From positions 1,240,501-1,304,500 of the forward strand of contig NZ_WUQX01000001.1 of NCBI RefSeq assembly GCF_009830285.1: a DNA stretch of 64,000 nt, given 5' to 3'. The translations under genes were made by a program, and so were the position numbers. The first letter of the stretch is position 1; each line of letters starts with the position of its first letter. A model generated the notes under the pieces. It searched no databases, was not told the origin of the DNA, and was given only the letters and a program-made list of their open reading frames with translations. The stretch comes from Sporofaciens musculi. GTDB lineage: Bacteria; Bacillota; Clostridia; Lachnospirales; Lachnospiraceae. This document shows, one piece after another, positions 34,436 to 41,941 of the stretch.

Positions 34436-36553
34436 ATGGAGCAATTTACAGAGGGTGAAAGCACCCGTGAAGAGATAAAGAACAAGCTCCGCCAGAACTT
34501 TGACCGTAAGATTGTTCGGAAAGACCTGACAAAGAAAATCAAGGAAGGGGCTAATGTCCCGGTCTATGTGCTTGAGTTTCTGTTAGGTCAGTATTGTAGT
34601 TCGGATGATGAATCGATCATCGAGAAAGGCGTACAGAATGTAAAGCATATTCTTGCGGATAACTTTGTACGCCCGGACGAATCGCAGAAAATTCTCTCTC
34701 AGCTGCGTAAAAAAGGCAGCCACACAATCATTGATATGGTGACAGTCCGCCTGGATATGAAAAAGGACTGCTTCTTTGCAGAGTTTTCTAATCTGGGAGT
34801 TGGAAATGTGCCGATTGCGGATGAATATCCAGAAAAGTTTGACCGGCTGCTCTGCGGTGGTATCTGGTGTATTGTTCAGCTGGACTATGAAGTGGAAGGC
34901 GACAACAATTTTGGCATTGAGGATATCGACGGAAATCCGCTTCGCTCCAAACAGAAAAAGCAGAAAGATATTTCTCCGATCAGTATCCGAAAGCTGACAC
35001 CGATTCAGATGCCGCACGTTGATATTGATGAATTGAAGCAGGGACGAAAGGCATTTACCAAAGATGAATGGCTTGATATACTTCTGCGTTCTATTGGTAT
35101 GGAGCCGGATGAATTTACATATCGTGAGAAATGGCTGCTTTTGACCCGTATGATTCCGTTGGTTGAGAATAATTTTAACCTTTGTGAGCTGGGGCCGAGA
35201 AGCACTGGTAAGTCCCACCTCTACAAAGAGATTTCTCCAAACAGTATTTTGATTTCCGGTGGGCAGACGACGGTGGCAAACCTGTTTTATAATATGGGAC
35301 GCAAGACTGTTGGACTTGTCGGATTATGGGACTGTGTGGCTTTTGATGAAGTTGCCGGTATCCGGTTCAAGGATAAAGACGGAATCCAGATTATGAAAGA
35401 CTACATGGCATCCGGTTCTTTTGCCCGTGGCAAAGAGGAAAAAGTTGCGGCTGCTTCCATGGTCTTTGTAGGTAATATCAATCAGAACGTGGATGTACTT
35501 CTGAAAACCTCCAGCCTGTTTGACCCATTCCCGCCGGAAATGGGAACTGATACGGCGTTCCTTGACCGTATGCACTGCTATCTTCCTGGCTGGGAGATTC
35601 CAAAGTTCCGACCGGGACACTTTACCGATGATTACGGGTTTATCAGCGATTATCTGGCAGAGTTTATCCGGGAACTGCGAAAAGACCAGTATGGTGATGC
35701 TCTTGACCACTATTTCCGTCTTGGCAAGAACTTAAATCAGCGTGATACGATTGCAGTCCGCCATATGGTGGATGGCTATTTGAAGCTGATGTATCCGAAT
35801 GGTGAGTTTACCAAAGAAGAACTGGAAGAAATTGTTCAGATTGCTCTGGAAATGCGTCGCCGTGTCAAGGAACAGCTGAAAAAGCTGGGCGGCATGGAGT
35901 TTTATGATGTGAATTTCTCTTATATTGACATGGATGATATGTCAGAACATTATGTTTCTGTACCGGAACAGGGCGGCGGCAAGCTGATACCGGATGGAAT
36001 GTGCAATCCGGGACAGGTTTATACGGTATCCAGAGGAAAAAGCGGTATGCTTGGCGTATTCCGTCTGGAAAGCCAGATGCTTCCGGGCAATGGGAAGATT
36101 GAGCGTATCGGATTGGGCAGTGATTCCAAATGCAAGGAAGCTGTGAATACGGCATTTAACTATCTGAAAGCCAATGGCAACAGGATTAGCGGCTCTATCA
36201 GCACTTCGACCAAGGACTATATCATCAATTATCAGGACTTGCAGGGTATCGGAATGACAGACAAGCTGGCACTTCCTACACTGATTGCTCTTTGCTCGAT
36301 TGCACTGGGAAAACCGGTAGTCAGCAATCTGGCAGTGCTGGGCGATATTACGATCAGCGGCACGATGATAAAGGTGGATGAACTTGCCAATACGCTTCAG
36401 GTGTGCCTGGATAGCGGTGCGAAGAAAGTTTTGATTCCAAGTACCTCTTTTGTGGATTTCGCAAGTGTTCCGGCTGATCTGATGAGTGCATTTCAGTTGA
36501 TTCCGTATCAGAGTGCGGAGGATGCAGTGTTTAAGGCATTGGGGGTTGAGTAA
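34436..36553 (+). CDS. brxL: BREX system Lon-like protein BrxL
   Basis: 705 residues, full length for BrxL. Central AAA+ module: Walker A GPRSTGKSHLYKE, Walker B-like LWDCVAFDEVAGI, then FVGNINQNV (sensor) and LDRMHCYLPGWEIPKF. The C-terminal Lon-protease-like domain has VYTVSRGKSGMLGVFRLE, LPTLIALCSIALGKPV, ITISGTMIKV and SGAKKVLIP. BrxL forms DNA-binding rings and is needed for phage restriction in some BREX systems. Here it follows the broken pglZ by 21 bases, with GGAGG before ATG 34436. brxA, brxB, brxC and pglX are absent from the window, so it is an orphan, either decaying or used elsewhere. Confidence 0.93.
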   Translation: MEQFTEGESTREEIKNKLRQNFDRKIVRKDLTKKIKEGANVPVYVLEFLLGQYCSSDDESIIEKGVQNVKHILADNFVRPDESQKILSQLRKKGSHTIIDMVTVRLDMKKDCFFAEFSNLGVGNVPIADEYPEKFDRLLCGGIWCIVQLDYEVEGDNNFGIEDIDGNPLRSKQKKQKDISPISIRKLTPIQMPHVDIDELKQGRKAFTKDEWLDILLRSIGMEPDEFTYREKWLLLTRMIPLVENNFNLCELGPRSTGKSHLYKEISPNSILISGGQTTVANLFYNMGRKTVGLVGLWDCVAFDEVAGIRFKDKDGIQIMKDYMASGSFARGKEEKVAAASMVFVGNINQNVDVLLKTSSLFDPFPPEMGTDTAFLDRMHCYLPGWEIPKFRPGHFTDDYGFISDYLAEFIRELRKDQYGDALDHYFRLGKNLNQRDTIAVRHMVDGYLKLMYPNGEFTKEELEEIVQIALEMRRRVKEQLKKLGGMEFYDVNFSYIDMDDMSEHYVSVPEQGGGKLIPDGMCNPGQVYTVSRGKSGMLGVFRLESQMLPGNGKIERIGLGSDSKCKEAVNTAFNYLKANGNRISGSISTSTKDYIINYQDLQGIGMTDKLALPTLIALCSIALGKPVVSNLAVLGDITISGTMIKVDELANTLQVCLDSGAKKVLIPSTSFVDFASVPADLMSAFQLIPYQSAEDAVFKALGVE

Positions 36554-36576
36554 GCATATAAATTAGGAGGGCATGA

Positions 36577-36609
36577 ATGGCTATTGAGAAGGTAATCATT
36601 CAGAATTAA
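36577..36609 (+). pseudogene. Start codons of an OLD-type ATPase-like gene, cut after 10 residues
   Basis: AGGAGG (36565-36570) precedes ATG 36577, encoding MAIEKVIIQN and then TAA. This is how many OLD/GajA-type ATPase-nucleases begin (a beta strand before the missing Walker A). Immediately after it lies the tail of a UvrD-like helicase, so the two look like the outer ends of a two-gene system joined by a deletion near 36596-36609. Ten residues are little evidence. Confidence 0.3.
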
Positions 36610-36616
36610 TTCTGAT

Positions 36617-36970
36617 ATGCATAAAACGACAGAACATGATGGGAAATTCTGGGTTCATGAGAATGATATTGCTGGATATATGGATACATATAATCCCATT
36701 CAGCTACGATATGATAAAAGAACTAAGGTGAATATGCAATTTGAAACGATGAATTTTGGCTCAGCTAAAGGGCTTACATTCAATAGGGTCTTGATATATC
36801 CGACACAACCAATGTTAAACTGGTTGTCTGGAAAATCCAAAGATATGAAAGATGAAAGCCGTTCTAAATTTTATGTTGCGGTAACAAGAGCAAGATATAG
36901 CGTAGCATTCGTATACAAGACAAAGCATCTTCCATCCAATGATATTGGAGTAAAATGGATGCCAAAGTAA
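36617..36970 (+). pseudogene. C-terminal remnant of a UvrD/Rep-like helicase (GajB-like?)
   Basis: 117 residues, open upstream to 36596 but without a ribosome site. Helicase motif V (MNFGSAKGLTFNRVLIYPT) and motif VI (SKFYVAVTRARYSVAFVYK) of superfamily 1A are clear; motifs I-IV are gone. UvrD-like helicases paired with OLD-type nucleases form Gabija. The neighbouring ten-codon start suggests such a pair, reduced by one large internal deletion. The helicase family is sure, the Gabija identity only suggested. Confidence 0.65.
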
Positions 36971-36983
36971 TGGGATAAATAAA

Positions 36984-37160
36984 ATGACACGACAAGAAGT
37001 ATTTAGCTGGTGTAAACAACAGTACAACACAGAACCGGAATATCCGTGGAATGACTGGAATGTTGTCTTACGCCACACAGACAATCAAAAATGGTATGGT
37101 CTGATTATGGAAGTCGGAAGGGATAAACTGGGACTTCCTGGAGATGGAGAAGTTGATTAA
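36984..37160 (+). pseudogene. Truncated MmcQ/YjbR-family protein
   Basis: 58 codons: MTRQEVFSWCKQQYNTEPEY, then PWNDWNVVLRHTDNQKWYGL, and VGRDKLGLPGDGEVD before two stop codons. This is the N-terminal half of the small MmcQ/YjbR family (about 115 residues, CyaY-like fold). The second half is missing. The start lies 14 bases after the helicase-remnant stop. Confidence 0.6.
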
Positions 37161-37268
37161 TAACAAAATATAACAATTATTAAATTTCTTGAAATATATG
37201 AAATCTCAATTCCAGTTTGTTGGGAAGTCAAGTATAAAAAGAAATCGGAATTTCATAAGGTTAGAATA

Positions 37269-37784
37269 ATGGTTAGAGAAGTAAAATGGACAAAATATTT
37301 ATGGCTGAGCGTGCTCTCATTTGGAGCATTTATGCTTGAATATCTGTCAATATTCGTAATTGAAGTTACATTCCTACATATAGATATGCAGAATGATACA
37401 ATGCAGCAGAGAAGCATTCATTGTATCATAATGGTTTTTATGTGGGCGTTTTTCATTGGTATTCTTCTGTTTTTTTCAAGGAAATATTATCATTTTCCAG
37501 AAAGAGGGAACAACAGGGACAAGATTTCTTTGAAAAATTGGATAGTAACGCTTGCCTGCTTCATTGGCTGCAAAATTATCACTTTCATTGATTGGCATAC
37601 ATTAAAGCTCATCAAAGAATCACAGGGTAAAACCGTATTCCAATTGTGTGTGCAATATTTATACTATATATTTGAAGTAATGCTTGTCATTCTAATCATA
37701 ATATATGGACAAAAAGCAATTGAAACCTTGTTGAAAAAAGAAAGTCCAATTCCTTTTGGCGGTATTATATTGGCTGTGACATAA
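37269..37784 (+). CDS. Polytopic membrane protein, probably truncated
   Basis: 171 residues with four hydrophobic segments (about 10-35, 50-70, 90-110, 130-150). The end, FGGIILAVT followed by a stop, breaks off in what looks like the start of another membrane helix, so the 3' part is probably lost. No family recognised. The base composition is AT-rich like the rest of the island. The next gene (radical SAM) begins 43 bases later. Confidence 0.45.
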   Translation: MVREVKWTKYLWLSVLSFGAFMLEYLSIFVIEVTFLHIDMQNDTMQQRSIHCIIMVFMWAFFIGILLFFSRKYYHFPERGNNRDKISLKNWIVTLACFIGCKIITFIDWHTLKLIKESQGKTVFQLCVQYLYYIFEVMLVILIIIYGQKAIETLLKKESPIPFGGIILAVT

Positions 37785-37827
37785 ATACTTTTGTGATAAA
37801 CTTATCTTATAAGTGAGGAGAGAGATT

Positions 37828-38682
37828 ATGAAGACAGTATGCAGAGCATGTATGCATCAGTGCAGCCTAAAGCCTGAACAGCGGGGCATATGCAAAGCCA
37901 GAAAGAATGAGGGCGGCAAGATTATCTGTGAAAATTATGGGCAGGTTACTTCTCTTTCGCTGGATCCGATTGAGAAAAAGCCGCTTAAGATGTTCCGGCA
38001 GGGAAGCCAGATTCTTTCTGTCGGAAGCTACGGCTGTAATCTGAGGTGTCCGTTCTGTCAGAATCATGAGATTTCTATGGCATTTAAGAGAAATGATTCC
38101 CAGACGGTGGAGACAGTTTTTATTTCTCCCCAGGCGTTGGCAGAGGAAGCGAAAAAGTGCGCCCGAAGTATGGAAAATATAGGCGTGGCATTTACCTATA
38201 ACGAGCCTTTGGTGGGATGGGAGTACGTCCGTGATACTGCAAAGCTGGTTAAGGACATGGGGATGGTTAATGTGCTGGTCACCAATGGGACGGCATCCAG
38301 AGAGGTTCTGGAGGAAATACTTCCCTATGTGGACGCTATGAATATTGATTTGAAGGCGTTTACAGGGGAAACTTACCAAAAGTATGGCGGAGATTTGGAG
38401 TCGGTGAAAGAATTCATTGTTCGTTCGGCAGGGTCTTGTCATGTGGAATTGACGACATTGATTGTGCCAGGGGAGAATGATGCTGCAAAGGAGATGGAGG
38501 AAGAAGCGCGGTGGATTGCTTCTGTAGAGGAGTCTGTCGGCAGGAAGCTTCCCCTACATGTCACACGGTTTTTCCCGCGGTATCATATGAGAGACAGAGA
38601 GGCGACGGAGGTTCAGAGGGTGTATGAGCTTGCAAAAAAGGCAAGGGAGTATCTGTCTTATGTGTTTGTGGGGAATTGCTGA
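37828..38682 (+). CDS. AmmeMemoRadiSam system radical SAM enzyme
   Basis: About 284 residues. An N-terminal Cys-rich segment (VCRACMHQCSLKPEQRGICK) precedes the radical SAM core with CNLRCPFCQNHEIS, a CX3CX2C cluster motif. Downstream are GVAFTYNEPLVGWEY, VTNGTASREVLEEIL, AMNIDLKAFTGETYQKYGG and LHVTRFFPRYHM. This is the AmmeMemoRadiSam type, related to pyruvate-formate-lyase activating enzymes. ATG 37828 follows GAGGAGAG at good spacing; an upstream TTG/ATG at 37813 is unlikely. Its partner (29522-30904) is separated from it by the defence island. A terminator follows. Confidence 0.9.
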   Translation: MKTVCRACMHQCSLKPEQRGICKARKNEGGKIICENYGQVTSLSLDPIEKKPLKMFRQGSQILSVGSYGCNLRCPFCQNHEISMAFKRNDSQTVETVFISPQALAEEAKKCARSMENIGVAFTYNEPLVGWEYVRDTAKLVKDMGMVNVLVTNGTASREVLEEILPYVDAMNIDLKAFTGETYQKYGGDLESVKEFIVRSAGSCHVELTTLIVPGENDAAKEMEEEARWIASVEESVGRKLPLHVTRFFPRYHMRDREATEVQRVYELAKKAREYLSYVFVGNC

Positions 38683-38758
38683 GAATGTAATGAATTAATA
38701 TCATTATGATGAAGGAAGCCTGGATTCCGGTATTTTAAAGCAAATAAATAATGACGCA

Positions 38759-38785
38759 AGCCGCAGAAAAAAGCTGCGGCTTTTT
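38759..38785 (+). terminator. Rho-independent terminator after the radical SAM gene
   Basis: AGCCGCAG (38759-38766) and CTGCGGCT (38774-38781) with an A-rich loop, then TTTT. Confidence 0.85.
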
Positions 38786-38848
38786 AAATTCCGATAGAAT
38801 GAAAATCTGTATGTTATGTCTCAAAAACCATATGACAGGAAACTCATA

Positions 38849-38876
38849 TTGCCGTTTGTGCAAAAAAGTTTATAAT
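38849..38876 (+). promoter_or_regulatory. Promoter of the LytTR two-component operon
   Basis: TTGCCG (38849-38854), 16 bases, TATAAT (38871-38876), 48 bases before ATG 38925. Confidence 0.55.
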
Positions 38877-38924
38877 ATAAATAGGATGAGTCATATCTGA
38901 CAGCAAGCAAGGAGTGAATTTAAC

Positions 38925-39668
38925 ATGTATCGGATTGCCATATGTGATGACGACAGCGGACTTCGCCGGTTTTTGCGGCAGACGATTGAGGAAGAAGGAC
39001 CGCCCTGTGTTGTGGATGAATTCTCAGACGGAGTGAATTTGCTTAAAAGCTATAACCAATGGGCAGCTTCTGACGTATGTGTGGGGGCTTCAGAAGAACG
39101 AGGCTTTGATATTCTGTTTTTGGATATTGATATGCCCCGAATGAATGGGATTGATACGGCAAAAAAGATTCGTACAACAGACCGAAGGGTGAAGATTATC
39201 TATGTTACAGGTTATCAGGATTATATGGGAAAATCTTTTGAAGTACATCCCTTCTCCTTCCTGGTCAAACCCGTCAAAAAGGAGGAGATTGTCAGGCAGA
39301 TAAGGGAAGCCCTTCTGTACGGTAAAGCAGAAGAAAAGGAGATTCCCCTTCGATTACAGACGACAGAAGGTGTGGAGGAATTTAGGGCGTCGGATATCTA
39401 TTATCTTGAATATGTTAGCCGTAAGCTTCGATTCGTCACAAAAAAGGGAGAAAGTATGGTTCGGGGAAAGATTTCCGAATATCTGGAAAGGCTTGAAGCC
39501 TATGGATTTGCTTCGCCCCACAAGAGTTTTGCGGTCAATCTCTACCATGTGAAAGCCATACGGGGATACGATATTATTATGATGAATGGGGAGAGGATTC
39601 CCTTGTCCCAGAAACGCTCGGTAGAGTTTCGGGGCTTGTTGGGAAAATATCAGGCAGACCGGCTATAA
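38925..39668 (+). CDS. LytTR-family response regulator (AgrA-like)
   Basis: About 247 residues. Receiver domain with acidic pocket AICDDD, phospho-acceptor Asp67 in LFLDIDMPRMNG, Thr/Lys in YVTGYQDY and LVKPVKKEEI. The LytTR DNA-binding domain (about 145-245) has FRASDIYYLEYVSRKLRF, FASPHKSFAVNLYHVKAI and IPLSQKRS. It should activate or repress promoters with paired direct repeats. It is co-transcribed with the GHKL kinase downstream (39740) and probably with the lipoprotein and DUF3784 genes. Confidence 0.92.
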   Translation: MYRIAICDDDSGLRRFLRQTIEEEGPPCVVDEFSDGVNLLKSYNQWAASDVCVGASEERGFDILFLDIDMPRMNGIDTAKKIRTTDRRVKIIYVTGYQDYMGKSFEVHPFSFLVKPVKKEEIVRQIREALLYGKAEEKEIPLRLQTTEGVEEFRASDIYYLEYVSRKLRFVTKKGESMVRGKISEYLERLEAYGFASPHKSFAVNLYHVKAIRGYDIIMMNGERIPLSQKRSVEFRGLLGKYQADRL

Positions 39669-39739
39669 ACGATAGAGACACCCAATGGGAGATAACGCTG
39701 TTTCATGAGTGGGTGCCAACCCAAAGGAGGGGAGAAGGA

Positions 39740-41107
39740 GTGAATTGGTCTGAATCGGCTACGCTAAATGAAACTCTTAGAATCCTGGAAACATTTGTGA
39801 TTACCCTGTGTACCTGGTTTTTTATGAGCCATACAGACCAGAATATTGAAGGGAAAAAGAGATACCGCTTCCTGTTACTGCTTCTATACTGGGCTGGTTT
39901 TGCAGGGATTACATTTGGTTTAAAATACAATAGCTATATTAACCTTTTTCTTCCAATCTATATGATTGTGATGACAATGGCGACAGGTTACAGTCTGTAT
40001 AACCGCCAAAGGATTTATGTCTTTTATTACTTTTTATTTCCTGTGACGATAGTAGCTGCCCGAATCTTCATAGGCTATTTAATGTATGGTTACATGTCGG
40101 CTCGGTGGGGAACCATCATTTTCGATTATTATCTGGCAAACGTGGTGTTAGTGATTAGCCAGTTGACGGCAATTCTTCTGACCGGCGTGTGGATTGTATT
40201 GCTGAACAGGTCCAAATACGAGCATATGAAGGGCGTCCGGTTTGCCGGCTTGTTCCTGCCGCCTGCTGTCAGCGTATTTATTATATTTTCCCTAATTTTT
40301 ATCGGAAATGTATTTATGCAGATGTACGGAGTGTTTCTCATTATCATAGATATTTTCTTTCTGGTATTTATGAACCTTTATGTCTGGTATTTATTTTCTT
40401 ACCAGTCCAAGAATGAGAAGTTAAGGGCAGAGCTTGAGCTTTGGAGGAAGCACAGTGAGATGCAGTATCAGTACTATGAGCGGGTGGAAGGCCAATATCT
40501 GGCTTCCCGCAAGATGATTCATGACATGAGGAATCACCTTCAGGCGATTGAGGCCTTAAAAGAACAGGACGGGGACAAGGGGAAGGAATATCTAAGGGAT
40601 ATGCATCAGATGCTGGATTCCCTTACGTTGGTAAGTTATACCCATAACCGTATGTTGAATATCATTTTGAATGAAAAGGCAGCAGCAGCCAGGGAGTCGG
40701 GAATTCTGATGGATATCCAAATCGGAAGGATTAACCTTGGGCATATGCGGGATATGGATATGACGACCATTTTTGCCAACCTTCTGGACAATGCATTGGA
40801 GGCGGCGGGCCAGGCTAAAGGAGAGGGCAGGATTCAGATTCGTGCAGATGCATTTCATGAATTTACGGTAGTGAGGATTAAAAATACCATGGGGACGCGG
40901 CATAAAAGCAGGGAGGAGGGAGGAAGGCTGCACATGGGAATCGGTCTTATTAACGTGGGCCATACGCTGGAGAAATACGGCGGGGGAATGGTGACCGAAG
41001 AAACAGAGGATGAATTTGTTGTGAAGCTTACCATACCAGACGACAGTGAAAGGATGCAAGGCAGGGTGGGAAAATGGATTTCAGAGGAAGGAGAGAAAGA
41101 TTTATGA
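39740..41107 (+). CDS. GHKL sensor histidine kinase (AgrC-like)
   Basis: About 455 residues: six or seven hydrophobic segments in the first 215, a coiled linker, the phospho-acceptor His in MIHDMRNHLQAIEAL (about residue 260), then an ATPase with FANLLDNALEAA (N-box) and HMGIGLINVGHTLEKYGG (G-box). Cognate of the LytTR regulator just upstream. I prefer GTG 39740, which follows AGGAGGGGAGAAGGA; a GTG at 39713 precedes that site. Its stop overlaps the lipoprotein start. The signal is unknown; no AgrD-like peptide gene was seen. Confidence 0.9.
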   Translation: MNWSESATLNETLRILETFVITLCTWFFMSHTDQNIEGKKRYRFLLLLLYWAGFAGITFGLKYNSYINLFLPIYMIVMTMATGYSLYNRQRIYVFYYFLFPVTIVAARIFIGYLMYGYMSARWGTIIFDYYLANVVLVISQLTAILLTGVWIVLLNRSKYEHMKGVRFAGLFLPPAVSVFIIFSLIFIGNVFMQMYGVFLIIIDIFFLVFMNLYVWYLFSYQSKNEKLRAELELWRKHSEMQYQYYERVEGQYLASRKMIHDMRNHLQAIEALKEQDGDKGKEYLRDMHQMLDSLTLVSYTHNRMLNIILNEKAAAARESGILMDIQIGRINLGHMRDMDMTTIFANLLDNALEAAGQAKGEGRIQIRADAFHEFTVVRIKNTMGTRHKSREEGGRLHMGIGLINVGHTLEKYGGGMVTEETEDEFVVKLTIPDDSERMQGRVGKWISEEGEKDL

Positions 41108-41526
41108 AAACAGGAAGAATGGGATATTTGTTAGGCGTTTTTATGCTGGCAGGAATGTTGGCGGGGTGCGTAGGAGGCCAGAAGCTGTCGGAGCAATTTG
41201 ACGAGGAGGAAGTGAAGGCGGCCGCAGAAGAAGTGATAGAAATCTTGAATGACGGGGACGTGGATACTCTTGTAGAGGAGAAATGGAATTCTACGATGAG
41301 GGGTATGGCAGACAAGGATATGATGGAAAAAGATGTGCTTCCCATTGTGGAAGAACTAGGCGCTTTTGAGGGATTTGACAAGGAAGCAGTCACGGGAAAC
41401 AAGGACAAGGATACGGAGCAGGAATTTGCGGTTGCAATTATAATAGGAAAGTATGAGAAGCGCAAGGCGCAGTTTACCATTTCCTTTGACGAGGATATGA
41501 AGGTGGGCGGTTTCTATATTAAATAG
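41104..41526 (+). CDS. DUF3887-type lipoprotein
   Basis: 140 residues. Signal peptide with lipobox LAGMLAGC, so the mature protein begins at the Cys and is membrane-anchored outside. The mature part resembles DUF3887: acidic helices EEEVKAAAEEVIEILNDGD, then KWNSTMRGM and a C-terminal beta region ending FDEDMKVGGFYIK. ATG 41104 lies behind GGAAGGAGAG and overlaps the kinase stop by four bases (ATGA-type coupling). In this operon it could be an extracellular accessory of the kinase. Confidence 0.75.
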   Translation: MKTGRMGYLLGVFMLAGMLAGCVGGQKLSEQFDEEEVKAAAEEVIEILNDGDVDTLVEEKWNSTMRGMADKDMMEKDVLPIVEELGAFEGFDKEAVTGNKDKDTEQEFAVAIIIGKYEKRKAQFTISFDEDMKVGGFYIK

Positions 41527-41535
41527 AGGTGAGAC

Positions 41536-41874
41536 ATGGGTATTAATACAAGGATATGCGTGGTAATGAGTATAGTTTTTTTGGGTCTGGCGCTTTTGTT
41601 TGGGATTTTGAAGGGGAAGGCGGCAATCCTGATTGCAGGATTTAATACGATGCCCAAAGAGCAGAGGCAGCAGTATGACAGGGAGAGAATGAGCAGGGAT
41701 CAAAGAAATATATTCATCCTGTGGGCAATGATTCTTGGAGCCGGCGGCGTCCTGTCCTGCCTGTTTTCGTGGAAATATGGGGCGGATATAGCGCTGCTTA
41801 TCTGGCTGGCGGTGTTTTTTCGGGATGTGCATCTGGATGAGGAGAAGGCTTTTGGTAAGTATCGGTTGAAGTAA
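41536..41874 (+). CDS. DUF3784-like small membrane protein
   Basis: 112 residues with a hydrophobic segment at the N-terminus (VVMSIVFLGLALLFGIL) and two near residues 60-100. Between them is the DUF3784-like cytoplasmic/amphipathic motif IAGFNTMPKEQRQQYDRERM. Function unknown. It is nine bases after the lipoprotein, so it belongs to the two-component operon. Confidence 0.7.
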   Translation: MGINTRICVVMSIVFLGLALLFGILKGKAAILIAGFNTMPKEQRQQYDRERMSRDQRNIFILWAMILGAGGVLSCLFSWKYGADIALLIWLAVFFRDVHLDEEKAFGKYRLK

Positions 41875-41941
41875 CAGGGTGACATTTGGGGGAAATGGGC
41901 TTATAATGTTCTTGGAAGATGTGGTGAGAGGATGTGGCAGA

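Noticed and set aside
34583-35218. Minus-strand frame of about 210 codons inside brxL
   Set aside because: Antisense to clear BrxL sequence; no start signal.
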